This document shows positions 1 through 7,982 of a DNA stretch of 42,526 nt, piece by piece. The position numbers and the translations under genes were made by a program. The stretch spans positions 1-42,526 of the forward strand of contig CAJPVJ010000089.1 in the NCBI GenBank assembly GCA_905397405.1. Direction: 5' to 3'. Source of the stretch: Oppiella nova (lineage: Eukaryota > Arthropoda > Arachnida > Sarcoptiformes > Oppiidae). The notes beneath the pieces were generated by a model that saw only the letters and a program-made list of their open reading frames with translations, had not been told where the DNA came from and searched no databases. The number at the start of each line of letters is the position of its first letter. Positions within the stretch are counted from its first letter, which is position 1.

Positions 1-91
1 AGATCTGTATCTGGCTTTTGTGTGTCTTCATTTAGCACTATTCAAATGGATCAATTGGTTTATGCTATCTAAAAATATTCAATTCAGTTTT
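1..91. repeat. 91-bp direct repeat, left copy
   Basis: Bases 1-91 are identical to 1514-1604. The copy begins at the first base of the window, so it may extend further left. It carries the right half of the doxX terminator hairpin and the untranslated leader that precedes the gene at 1609, but here it is followed by unrelated sequence. This points to a duplication, a recombination scar or an assembly edge. Confidence 0.95.
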
Positions 92-143
92 TTAATAAAA
101 ATAAAATGCCAAACAGTCAATAAACAGCATATTTAAAGCTGAT

Positions 144-174
144 AAAAAAGCCGATTTCTAAAATCGGCTTTTTT
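144..174. terminator. Bidirectional hairpin terminator
   Basis: A perfect 14-bp stem (144-157 with 161-174) and a 3-base loop, with an A-run on one side and a T-run on the other. It lies just past the stop codon at 190 of the minus-strand remnant, so it would end minus-strand transcription; the symmetry allows both directions. Confidence 0.85.
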
Positions 175-189
175 ATGGGGTAAAATCCG

Positions 190-366
190 TTATTTTTTAA
201 CTTCCTGACGTTTAGGGACGTAAGGGCAGTTCTTAAATTGAGCCGCCTGAGACAAGGCATCTTGCTCACCATACAGTCGGGAAAGCTCAGTATTTTTGGT
301 ATTTGAAGATTGCCCTAAATTTACAGAAATACTTGGACCAATCCCCCAACCCCAGCCACCGCTGCC
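190..366 (-). pseudogene. 3' remnant of an unidentified gene
   Basis: In the frame ending at 190 the minus strand encodes about 57 protein-like residues. They begin with a Gly/Trp-rich stretch (GGWGWG) and end with a polar tail containing CPYVPKRQEVKK. A good terminator follows the stop. There is no start codon or 5' part of its own: upstream, the sequence is the dedA coding region in another frame. I read it as the tail of a different gene joined to a truncated dedA. I do not recognise the family; the Gly-rich segment followed by a charged end suggests a small exported protein, but that is only a guess. Confidence 0.5.
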
Positions 367-871
367 CCAAGGTAATAAACGAGCCAACCCAGCAAATTGC
401 ACCGACTGCATTATAGGTTAAGAAATATTTATAATTCATGCTTCCTGCACCCGCAACAAATGGTGCAAAAGTGCGGGCAAAAGGGATAAAACGGGCAAAG
501 ATAATAGTTTTTCCACCATGTTTTTCAAAAAACTGTGATGTTTTCAGCAAGTGTTGTTTGTTGATAAATTTAGAATCAATTTCAAAAACACGCGGTCCGA
601 CATATTTCCCGATATGATAATTGAGGGTATCGCCGAGCACTGCCGCAATAAATAGCAGAATGATTAAAACCACAGGATCCATTGCACCCGTCGAAGCAGC
701 TAAAGCGCCGGCAGCAAAAAGTAAGCTATCCCCAGGCAGGAATGGCATCACCACGAGACCTGTTTCAACAAAAATAATCAGGAATAAAATTCCATACACC
801 CAGATACCATAATTTCTAATAAATTCAAACAGGTGTTCGTCTACGTGCAAAATAAAGTCAATCAGATCCAT
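287..871 (-). pseudogene. DedA family membrane protein, 3' end replaced
   Basis: The first 169 residues are a clear DedA/SNARE-associated family protein. These are polytopic inner membrane proteins linked to lipid carrier recycling and proton-dependent envelope homeostasis. Visible marks are the FLPGDSLLFAAG segment (about residues 44-56), the GGKTIIFARFIPFARTFAPFVAG core (119-141 region) and several hydrophobic helices. After SFITLG the similarity stops abruptly near base 365. The frame then runs through 25 unrelated polar and aromatic residues to a stop at 287, and the C-terminal membrane helix expected of a roughly 200-220-residue DedA is missing. I chose the ATG at 871, because the longer reading frame begins with TTG and adds residues unlike the family. 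It is probably non-functional, unless the junction is an assembly fault. Confidence 0.75.
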
Positions 872-1067
872 AAGGCAGAAACTATGCGAATTGGTGCACA
901 AATCCTAGCAGTGTGAGTTATGAAAGTCAGTATTAAAAAGTAAATTTTTAAAACTTATTATTGTTCTTAATTTGCAACGATGAGTTTAGTTTTTAAGTAT
1001 TTAACTTGAAATGTTTAGTGATTAATATGTATACATCTTCAGAACGAAATACAAATTAGGTCAGACC

Positions 1068-1484
1068 ATGTTTAATCCAAATGTTGTTGTTAAAAATATT
1101 GTGAATCAACCCACCGCCAATGCGAGCATTGCATTGATTGCACGTATTCTTATGGCATATATCTTTCTTGTTGCAGGTTGGGGCAAAATCACGGCTTACA
1201 GTGCAACTGTCGGTTATATGGAATCAATGGGTGTACCAGGTGCCATGTTACCTTTAACCATTCTGGTTGAGTTCGGTGGTGGTTTGGCATTGTTATTTGG
1301 TTTTCAGGCACGCTTTGCAGCATTTGGTTTGGGCGTATTTAGTTTGATTACTGCATTCCTATTTCATGGTGGTGAAGCAGATGCAATTAACTTTATGAAA
1401 AACTTCGCAATGGCAGGTGGTTTGTTTTTCTTGATGTTGCATGGTGCTGGGAAATTGAGTCTTGATCATGTAATAGAAAAATAA
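1068..1484 (+). CDS. doxX: DoxX family inner membrane protein
   Basis: A 138-residue protein of the DoxX/DoxD-like family with about four membrane helices. Helix 1 contains ARILMAYIFLVAGWGKI (about residues 25-41), the typical start of the family, followed by the Tyr-rich loop GYMESMGVP and a Gly-rich second helix near LVEFGGGLALLFG. Such proteins are small quinone- or thiol-linked membrane proteins, often in redox or detoxification settings; no precise substrate can be read from this sequence. It is a single gene with its own hairpin terminator at 1507-1532, divergent from the dedA remnant. The N-terminal 20 residues are polar and probably cytoplasmic. Confidence 0.85.
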   Translation: MFNPNVVVKNIVNQPTANASIALIARILMAYIFLVAGWGKITAYSATVGYMESMGVPGAMLPLTILVEFGGGLALLFGFQARFAAFGLGVFSLITAFLFHGGEADAINFMKNFAMAGGLFFLMLHGAGKLSLDHVIEK

Positions 1485-1506
1485 TTTAAACATAAATAAA
1501 GTTTTG

Positions 1507-1532
1507 AAAAGCCAGATCTGTATCTGGCTTTT
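1507..1532 (+). terminator. doxX terminator
   Basis: An 11-bp perfect stem (1507-1517 with 1522-1532), a 4-base loop and a T-tract, 23 bases after the doxX stop. Its right half falls inside the 91-bp direct repeat. Confidence 0.85.
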
Positions 1533-1604
1533 GTGTGTCTTCATTTAGCACTATTCAAATGGATCAATTGGTTTATGCTATCTAAAAATATTCAATTCAG
1601 TTTT
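1514..1604. repeat. 91-bp direct repeat, right copy
   Basis: Identical to bases 1-91. It starts inside the doxX terminator and ends four bases before the ATG at 1609, so this copy sits in a sensible intergenic position and is probably the original one. Confidence 0.95.
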
Positions 1605-1608
1605 AACA

Positions 1609-2235
1609 ATGAAAAAAGAAATTCTAGACAGAATAAAAGCACTGGGCGGTGATGTTGATCAAGTCAAAGGTGTGTCATGGGTTGATGACCTGTGCGCTAT
1701 CACCTTTAATACCGTTTTATATGAACGGCCTCAGGATACACCTTGGGCGGCAGCCGATGATCAAGAACCAATTTATGGTTTGGGTGACTATATTGATCAA
1801 CATCAAGCCGAGCTAGATCTAAATCCAGATGGATTTTTTAATCAACTGATTCAAGAGTATTATCAGTTAACAGAAGAAGGGCGCGGACAAACCTTTTGGC
1901 AAGCTGTGCACTTTACTCCATATCAAGCTGGTACAGCTGATTTTGATGAATGGAACCGTGATTTTTTAGAGGATGATATTGATCTCAAAGCAGTGATTCA
2001 GCTGACCCAAAATCCAAAACCTGATTTTCTACAGTTGTTTTATCGTTATAGCTTTCCTGATCGATACTATATCTGCTTGTCTGATCCAGACCCTGAAAAT
2101 CCAACATTATTTGGCACAGATCATGAGGTGTTTTTTACAGAAGTGACCGACGAAGGCTCCTTAGAAGATTTTTTAAATCGCTGTATGACCCCCAGTGAAC
2201 TGATTAGCATCATTAAAGCCAAAATGAACCTATAA
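1609..2235 (+). CDS. Conserved-looking hypothetical protein
   Basis: A 208-residue soluble acidic protein with no signal peptide or membrane segment. It begins MKKEILDRIKALGG and has aromatic, acidic stretches such as PWAAADDQEPIYGLGDYID. The last third ends in an acidic loop and a helical tail (LEDFLNRCMTPSELISIIKAK). The composition resembles SUKH/SMI1-type or other small adaptor proteins, but I see no diagnostic motif and do not assign a function. It is transcribed towards guaA with a 120-base gap, so it probably has its own promoter within the repeat-containing leader (1533-1608). Confidence 0.7.
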   Translation: MKKEILDRIKALGGDVDQVKGVSWVDDLCAITFNTVLYERPQDTPWAAADDQEPIYGLGDYIDQHQAELDLNPDGFFNQLIQEYYQLTEEGRGQTFWQAVHFTPYQAGTADFDEWNRDFLEDDIDLKAVIQLTQNPKPDFLQLFYRYSFPDRYYICLSDPDPENPTLFGTDHEVFFTEVTDEGSLEDFLNRCMTPSELISIIKAKMNL

Positions 2236-2355
2236 GCTGATTATTTAAAATGATTTTTTAGAAAGCTAAGGAACTTGATTGAATGGAGTGCGTACGGCTT
2301 ATAAAAATGATAGAATATGGCGCTTATATTCGTTTGCCTGCATAGTTGTTGACTC

Positions 2356-3924
2356 ATGACTACCAATACTCAAATTACTGAAGATCGTATCCTTATCTTG
2401 GATTTCGGTTCTCAATATAGCCAGCTTATTGCACGCCGTGTACGTGAAGCTGGTGTATATTCTGAAATGTATGCTTTTGATATGTCTGAAGAAGACATTC
2501 GCGCGTTTAATCCGAACGGTATCATCTTGTCTGGTGGTCCTGAAAGTGTGCATGAGGAAGGTAGTCCACGTGCGCCAGAAGTTGTGTTCAACTTGGGTGT
2601 ACCTGTATTGGGGATCTGCTATGGTCTGCAAACCATGTCAGAACAACTTGGCGGTAAAGTAGAGCCAGGTACTGTACATGAATTTGGTTATGCAGCAGTT
2701 GACGTTTTAGTACGTGATCAATTGCTTGGTGATTTAAATGATGGTGATGACAAACTCAATGTTTGGATGAGCCACGGTGACAAAGTTTCTGCGATTCCAG
2801 CAGGCTTTAAAGTGACTGCAAGCACACCAAGCTGCCCATTTGCTGCAGTGAGTGATGAAACGCGCCGTTTCTACGGGGTGCAATTCCACCCAGAAGTGAC
2901 ACATACTGCCAAAGGCGCAGAGTTACTGTCTAACTTCGTTCACAGCATTTGTGGTTGTCGTAATCTTTGGAATTCTGAAAACATTATTGATTTACGTGTT
3001 GAACAATTACGTGAACAAATTGGTGATCAAAAAGTTCTTTTAGGTCTTTCAGGTGGTGTTGACTCATCTGTAGTTGCAGCATTGTTGCATAAAGCAATCG
3101 GTGACCAACTGACCTGTGTATTTGTAGACAATGGCTTACTTCGTTTAAACGAAGGTGAGCAAGTGATGGACATGTTTGCGAAAAACATGGGGATCCGTGT
3201 GATTCGTGCTGATGCAGAAGAACGTTTCTTATCTGCACTTGCAGGCGAAGTTGATCCTGAGAAAAAACGTAAAATCATTGGTCGTGAATTCATCGAAGTT
3301 TTTGCTGAAGAAGCGCGTAAGCTTGATGGCGTAAACTTCCTTGCGCAAGGTACGATTTACCCTGACGTGATTGAGTCTGCGGCAACTAAAAATGGTAAAG
3401 CGCATGTGATTAAATCACACCATAATGTGGGTGGTTTACCAGAAGATTTAGCATTTGAATTGGTTGAGCCAATTCGTGACCTATTTAAAGATGAAGTACG
3501 TCGTTTAGGTACAACTTTAGGTTTACCACATGAAATGCTTTATCGTCATCCATTCCCAGGTCCAGGTTTGGGCGTGCGCATCTTGGGTGAAGTGAAAAAA
3601 GAATATGCTGATATTCTTCGTCTTGCTGATGACATCTTTATGCAAGAGCTTCGTGCAAGTGGTTGGTATGATAAAACTGCACAAGCATTTGCAGTATTCC
3701 AACCAGTAAAATCGGTGGGTGTTGTGGGTGATGGCCGTCGTTATGCATGGGTCATTGCACTTCGTGCCGTGGAAACTGTTGACTTTATGACAGCTCGTTT
3801 TGCTCATCTTCCATATGAGTTGGTTGATAAAATCTCGACACGTATCATGAATGAAATTAAAGATGTTTCTCGTGTGGTGTATGACGTTTCTTCTAAACCA
3901 CCAGCAACAATTGAATGGGAGTAA
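2356..3924 (+). CDS. guaA: GMP synthase (glutamine-hydrolysing)
   Basis: It converts XMP to GMP with ATP and glutamine, the last step of guanine nucleotide synthesis, in the cytoplasm. The 522-residue length is normal. The N-terminal class I glutamine amidotransferase domain shows the nucleophile in GICYGLQ (Cys88) and the His/Glu pair in FHPEV (His178, Glu180). The ATP-pyrophosphatase domain has the P-loop SGGVDSS (232-238). The C-terminal dimerisation domain ends with the family-typical KPPATIEWE. The gene is monocistronic, followed by a nested hairpin and then a terminator at 4016-4041. A TAGAAT hexamer at 2311-2316 could be the -10 element, but I see no good -35. Confidence 0.98.
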   Translation: MTTNTQITEDRILILDFGSQYSQLIARRVREAGVYSEMYAFDMSEEDIRAFNPNGIILSGGPESVHEEGSPRAPEVVFNLGVPVLGICYGLQTMSEQLGGKVEPGTVHEFGYAAVDVLVRDQLLGDLNDGDDKLNVWMSHGDKVSAIPAGFKVTASTPSCPFAAVSDETRRFYGVQFHPEVTHTAKGAELLSNFVHSICGCRNLWNSENIIDLRVEQLREQIGDQKVLLGLSGGVDSSVVAALLHKAIGDQLTCVFVDNGLLRLNEGEQVMDMFAKNMGIRVIRADAEERFLSALAGEVDPEKKRKIIGREFIEVFAEEARKLDGVNFLAQGTIYPDVIESAATKNGKAHVIKSHHNVGGLPEDLAFELVEPIRDLFKDEVRRLGTTLGLPHEMLYRHPFPGPGLGVRILGEVKKEYADILRLADDIFMQELRASGWYDKTAQAFAVFQPVKSVGVVGDGRRYAWVIALRAVETVDFMTARFAHLPYELVDKISTRIMNEIKDVSRVVYDVSSKPPATIEWE

Positions 3925-3962
3925 TTCAGGGATTTCAAGAAGCGAAGCTTCTTGCCTGAATT
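3923..3962. repeat. Nested hairpin after guaA
   Basis: The outer arms 3923-3930 and 3955-3962 are 8-bp reverse complements. An inner perfect 8-bp stem with a GAA loop lies at 3936-3954, with a 5-base bulge on one side. It overlaps the guaA stop codon and has no T-run, so it is not a standard terminator. It may be an intergenic repeat unit or an RNA-stabilising element. Confidence 0.6.
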
Positions 3963-4015
3963 ACGCCAAGGGCCGTGCCCGCGGCAGTTAGGGATTTCTA
4001 TCCAGATTTCCTTTT

Positions 4016-4041
4016 AAAAAGAGCGCTTAGGCGCTCTTTTT
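4016..4041 (+). terminator. guaA terminator
   Basis: The stem GAGCGC/GCGCTC is extended by A5/T5, with a 4-base loop and a T-tract. It also argues against starting the next gene upstream of this point. Confidence 0.85.
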
Positions 4042-4088
4042 CTTTTATACTTGAATTATTTAAAGCAAAAAATATTAAGAGAAATAGA

Positions 4089-5009
4089 ATGTCTTTGCCT
4101 AATCATCAGGAATTAATGCTACCACTATTGAAACTCCTCAATACGCAAGGGCAAGCGATCCAAATTAGTCAAGTTGGTAAATTGTTGGCAGAACAATCAA
4201 ATTTGACTACAGATGAATTAAATCAAATGATTCCGAGTGGGAAAAGAACAGTTTTTTATGATCGTGTGGGATGGGCCAAAACATATTTGGTTAAAGCAGG
4301 CTTAGTTAATCAGCCTGATTGGGGGATGTGTGAATTATCTGAAGAAGCGAAAAAATTAGATTTAAATATATTAGATAAAATAGATAATAATTTTTTAATG
4401 CGTTATGAAAGTTTTCGTGAGTTCAAGGTTCCAACAAAAATAAGGCAGAATAAAGAAAAGATTATTTGTATTGAAGAAAATGATGATATTGAAACACCTG
4501 AGGAATCATTACAAAGAATTAATGAAATGCTACTTACCAATTTAAAAGATGATTTATTGAATTTGATTCAGACAAAAAATCCATATTTTTTTGAAAGATT
4601 AGTTGTCGATTTACTGGTTGCTATGGGCTATGGCGGCTCACATCAAGATGCGGCCCAAGCCATTGGTAAAACAAGTGACGGCGGGATTGATGGAATTATT
4701 AGTGAAGATCGTTTAGGTCTAGATAAAATTTATATTCAAGCCAAACGTTGGAAAAACACTGTTGGACGACCAGATATTCAACAATTTAAAGGCGCTTTAG
4801 CAGATCAAGTCGCTAAAAAAGGGGTGTTTATTACAACCTCAAATTTTAGTAAGGAGGCTGTTGAATCTGCAAAGAAATCGGGAATTGTTTTAATTGATGG
4901 AGATAAATTGACTTCTTTAATGATTGAATTTGGTTTAGGTGTTCAGGTTGAAAGAAGCTTTAATATTTATAAGATAGATCAAGATCGGTTTGATGAAGAC
5001 AATTTTTAG
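4089..5009 (+). CDS. mrr: Mrr-type restriction endonuclease
   Basis: About 306 residues with the two-part layout of Mrr proteins. An N-terminal winged-helix Mrr_N domain (from NHQELMLPLLKLL to about residue 95) is followed by a linker and a C-terminal PD-(D/E)XK nuclease domain. The catalytic pattern is visible as FERLVVDLLVAMGYGG, then DGGIDGII and the QAKRW motif. Mrr proteins are type IV enzymes that cut modified, usually methylated, foreign DNA. I place the start at the ATG at 4089, because an upstream in-frame extension to 3975 would read through the guaA terminator; a purine-rich AAGAGA precedes this ATG. The gene stands alone between housekeeping genes, with no methylase partner, as expected for type IV. 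Confidence 0.9.
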   Translation: MSLPNHQELMLPLLKLLNTQGQAIQISQVGKLLAEQSNLTTDELNQMIPSGKRTVFYDRVGWAKTYLVKAGLVNQPDWGMCELSEEAKKLDLNILDKIDNNFLMRYESFREFKVPTKIRQNKEKIICIEENDDIETPEESLQRINEMLLTNLKDDLLNLIQTKNPYFFERLVVDLLVAMGYGGSHQDAAQAIGKTSDGGIDGIISEDRLGLDKIYIQAKRWKNTVGRPDIQQFKGALADQVAKKGVFITTSNFSKEAVESAKKSGIVLIDGDKLTSLMIEFGLGVQVERSFNIYKIDQDRFDEDNF

Positions 5010-5092
5010 AAGTGTTTAAAAGAATTTTAATATTCTGACATTTACTACAAATTTAATAAAACGTATTTACTTAATGATGTATACAGATATAA

Positions 5093-5118
5093 AAAAGCCA
5101 GTCAATTGACTGGCTTTT
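5093..5118. terminator. Shared convergent terminator (mrr / porin)
   Basis: A 26-base perfect palindrome with AAAA and TTTT ends, between the convergent mrr and porin genes. It would serve both strands. Confidence 0.85.
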
Positions 5119-5155
5119 GTTGCTCCAAAAGAGCGATTGCTAATTGGATTTAAAC

Positions 5156-5923
5156 TTAGAAACGGTATCCAGCACGAACGCCGTAAGTGTTGTAGTCATC
5201 ACCAAAACCTACACGACCTTCTAAGCTAACGTTTTGATTAAAGAATTTCTTCGCAGAAATACCCCATTCATCACGATCAGTTAAATCATTGTTGTAGTAG
5301 TCAGCACCTACACTTAAAGTCTTATCTAAATACAAGTCACCACGTACTTTGTACTCATCCAAGTCCCCGAATGCACCAAAAGCTTCAAAGTTAGCGTCAT
5401 ATTGACCTACTTTGGTTACATATTTAGCACGTACAGTTGGGTCTGCGCCATCATCACCATTTTTAACATCATAACCCGTTACACCAAGTGCAAGTAATAA
5501 ACCAGGAGCTGGTAAATAACCGACTTCAGCGCCATAAGTCGTTACTTTATTGTCGATGTTGGTGTTATCAACTTCAAGTTCATCACGACCTACACGACCA
5601 CTTACATAGAAGTCTGAGTTAGGTACATAGTATTCAAGACCCGCACCATATTGGCTGTCTTTTACACCATCATTTTTGGCATAATTTACATTGGCTTTTA
5701 CATTACTTGCGCGATCTAAGAATGCAGCCTCATTAAGTGGTGAATTACGAGTTTGTACTGGTTTGAAATAATAAGTACCATCTACACCAAAGCTATGAGT
5801 TGCATCAAAATTATCTGGATCATTATATGTATATGAACCACCAACTTCGGCTTGGTAAGCATGTGCAGTGCCAGTTAAAGCGGCTACGGAAAAGATTGCA
5901 GATGCGATTGCTAATTTTTTCAT
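5156..5923 (-). CDS. Outer membrane porin, Porin_7-like
   Basis: A 255-residue protein with a Sec signal peptide (MKKLAIASAIF to AHA, about 22 residues). It is followed by alternating beta strands and ends in GYRF; the terminal Phe is the beta-barrel assembly signal. Motifs such as TYYFKPV, then PLNEAAFLDRASNV, match the putative porin family that includes Acinetobacter Omp33-36, though this protein is shorter. It probably forms a small diffusion channel in the outer membrane. A convincing promoter lies upstream at 5979-6006, and an AGGGG ribosome binding site precedes the ATG. The substrate cannot be inferred. Confidence 0.85.
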   Translation of the reverse strand: MKKLAIASAIFSVAALTGTAHAYQAEVGGSYTYNDPDNFDATHSFGVDGTYYFKPVQTRNSPLNEAAFLDRASNVKANVNYAKNDGVKDSQYGAGLEYYVPNSDFYVSGRVGRDELEVDNTNIDNKVTTYGAEVGYLPAPGLLLALGVTGYDVKNGDDGADPTVRAKYVTKVGQYDANFEAFGAFGDLDEYKVRGDLYLDKTLSVGADYYNNDLTDRDEWGISAKKFFNQNVSLEGRVGFGDDYNTYGVRAGYRF

Positions 5924-5978
5924 GGAATTCGCCCCTATGAAGAATTGATTGATTTATACATGTTTAGTTACAATTTTG

Positions 5979-6006
5979 AGTCTAGGGCAAATATAAAAAT
6001 CGTCAA
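5979..6006 (-). promoter_or_regulatory. Probable porin promoter
   Basis: On the minus strand, TTGACG (6001-6006) and TAGACT (5979-5984) are separated by 16 bases, about 55 bases upstream of the porin ATG. Confidence 0.6.
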
Positions 6007-6293
6007 CCATGCTATGGTAACCGGAATGTAATATTAGTGAGTTTATGTAACAATTTTAATTTAAGTTATTGAAAATAAATGTATAAAACTTATGTGTTGT
6101 TTTATTAAAATTGTGTAGATAGTGTGGATATTGGTACGCTTTGAGTAAGGGTTGGACATAATTTGTAATAAAAAAGCTTTCAGAAATTAAAATACTCTTA
6201 AGCAAATGATCAAGTGTAGAATTTATAAACACAAGCTTTGACTACGATAAGACGATCTTTCTGATTGCAAAAAAGTAATTCATCTTACTTCTC

Positions 6294-6321
6294 TTGTTAC
6301 AGCATTTTTGAGCTGTAGATT
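6294..6321 (+). promoter_or_regulatory. Possible prfB promoter
   Basis: TTGTTA (6294-6299) and TAGATT (6316-6321) have 16-base spacing, about 90 bases upstream of the prfB start. Confidence 0.35.
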
Positions 6322-6408
6322 GATCTATAAAATGCCATATCTCAACTTTTTCCACTCTGTGGTAGAATGCGTGCGAATTAAAAGACGTCAAATGTGAGAT
6401 TAAAACTC

Positions 6409-7504
6409 GTGGAAATTAATCCTTATCTAGTTCAGCTAAAAGACTTAAATGACCGTGGTCTAACACTACGGGGGTATCTTTGACTACGATCTAAAGAAAG
6501 AGCGTTTAGAAGAGGTTCTCCGCGAGTTAGAAGATCCAGCGATCTGGAATGATCAAAGCCGTGCTCAGGCGATGGCAAAAGAAAAAGGCGAGCTTGAAAA
6601 CGTGATCAACGTTTTAGAAGGCTTGGCGACACAGCTTGATGATGCACAAGCCATGCTTGATCTTGCTGTTGAAGCAGATGATGAAAGCTTATTGGCAGAT
6701 GTTCAGTCGGAATTGACTGCAGCGGAAGAAGAGTTAGCAAAACTTGAATTCCGTCGTATGTTTAGTAATCCAATGGACCCAAATCCATGTTATGTGGAAA
6801 TTCAAGCTGGTTCAGGCGGTACTGAAGCACAAGATTGGGCTTCAATGCTGTTACGTATGTATATGCGTTGGATCGAACGTCATGGCTTTAAAGCAGAATT
6901 GATGGAAGAATCAGATGGTGATGTTGCAGGGATTAAATCTGCAACAATCCGTGTTGAAGGCGAGTATGCTTATGGTTGGTTACGTACCGAATCTGGCGTA
7001 CACCGTTTAGTGCGTAAGTCACCATTTGACTCAGGTAATCGCCGTCATACCTCATTCTCGGCAGTATTTGTATCACCTGAAGTGGACGATAATATTGAAA
7101 TTGATATTAATCCTGCTGACGTGCGTACAGATACATATCGTGCATCTGGTGCAGGCGGCCAGCATATTAACAAAACTGACTCAGCAGTACGTTTGACTCA
7201 CGCACCAACTGGGATTGTGGTGGCATGTCAGAACCAGCGTTCACAACATGCAAACCGTGATCATGCTTGGAAACAATTACGTGCAAAATTGTACGAATTG
7301 GAAATGAGTAAACGTAATGAAGCTGCTCAAGCACTTGAAGATTCAAAATCGGATATTGGCTGGGGCAGTCAGATTCGTTCATATGTACTGGATGACTCTC
7401 GTATTAAAGATTTGCGTACTGGTGTTGAGAACTCGAACACGGGTGCAGTATTGGATGGCGATCTAGATAAATTTATTGAAGCCAGCTTAAAACAAGGTCT
7501 TTAA
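6409..7504 (+). CDS. prfB: Peptide chain release factor 2 (programmed +1 frameshift)
   Basis: RF2 recognises UGA and UAA and triggers peptide release. The gene is in two frames. A GTG at 6409 opens 24 codons ending in CTT, followed by an in-frame TGA at 6481. A +1 shift continues at GAC (6482) to the stop at 7504, giving about 364 residues, the normal RF2 length. The shift is the well-known autoregulatory device: low RF2 lets the ribosome slip at the UGA. Diagnostic residues in the second frame are the SPF tripeptide (RKSPFDSG), which reads the stop codon, and GGQ ([15 protein letters not shown]), which acts in the peptidyl transferase centre. An annotation that starts at the ATG at 6572 would miss about 54 residues. 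Confidence 0.97.
6469..6484 (+). promoter_or_regulatory. prfB recoding site
   Basis: A Shine-Dalgarno-like GGGGG run three bases before CTT-TGA-C. This is the conserved RF2 +1 frameshift arrangement (internal SD, slippery CUU, UGA with a following C). Confidence 0.95.
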
Positions 7505-7545
7505 TTTAAATTTTTAACAAAAGCAAAGCTTTATCTGTATTTTTG

Positions 7546-7595
7546 CAATATATCTAAAAAAATCGATATTAAAATCGAAAAAATGCGATATATTG
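7546..7595. promoter_or_regulatory. Candidate ArsR operator dyad
   Basis: CAATATATC (7546-7554) and GATATATTG (7587-7595) are perfect 9-bp inverted repeats, 32 bases apart, upstream of the ArsR-type gene. Further ATCGATAT/GCGATAT-like repeats lie between them. Autoregulation by the ArsR protein is likely but inferred. Confidence 0.45.
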
Positions 7596-7644
7596 GATGC
7601 AAAGATGCTGAATGGAGCTTTGCTCTGAATTGAATGTGTCTAAG

Positions 7645-7944
7645 ATGGATATTGATTTAATTTCTAAAGCATTAGCGAATCCGACTCGCCGACAGATTTT
7701 GGAATGGCTCAAGAAGCCACAACAATATTTGTCGGAAGAGCAGTGCGGTGGCTTTGGTCGTGGTGTGTGTGCAGGGAATATCGAGAAGCTCGGTAAGGTC
7801 TCTCAATCTACGATGTCAAATCATTTGTCTGTTTTGCAACAGTCAGGATTAATTCAGGCCGAGAAATATGGTCAATGGTCATATTTCTCGCGTAATGAAG
7901 CTTTAATTCAGCAATATATTGATTATCTACAAAACTCGCTTTAA
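7645..7944 (+). CDS. ArsR-family transcriptional regulator
   Basis: A 99-residue winged-helix DNA-binding protein. LISKALANPTRRQILEWL is the typical ArsR N-terminal helix pair, and the recognition helix region is KVSQSTMSNHLSVLQQSGLI, followed by the wing EKYGQWSYF. Between helices 2 and 3 it has a short insert containing two cysteines (CGGFGRGVC). The classic metal-site ELCVCD motif is absent. Its neighbour 38 bases downstream is an Old Yellow Enzyme, so a thiol-based sensor of reactive electrophiles or oxidants that controls the reductase is a reasonable inference. A start at 7612 would add MELCSELNVSK; I prefer 7645 because family members start with this MDID segment. Confidence 0.85.
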   Translation: MDIDLISKALANPTRRQILEWLKKPQQYLSEEQCGGFGRGVCAGNIEKLGKVSQSTMSNHLSVLQQSGLIQAEKYGQWSYFSRNEALIQQYIDYLQNSL

Positions 7945-7982
7945 CGCCTGATTTCAATCAGAAAGCGAGTGATGAGGCAAAT

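Larger units (their letters stand above)
5924..6408. other. Porin / prfB divergent intergenic region
   Basis: This 485-base AT-rich gap holds the porin promoter (minus strand) and a possible prfB promoter (plus strand, 6294-6321). A second TAGAAT near 6363 could also serve prfB. I see no ORF or RNA gene that I can support. Confidence 0.5.

Noticed and set aside
3975-4088. Upstream extension of the Mrr reading frame
   Set aside because: The extension reads through the guaA terminator hairpin and encodes residues unlike the family.
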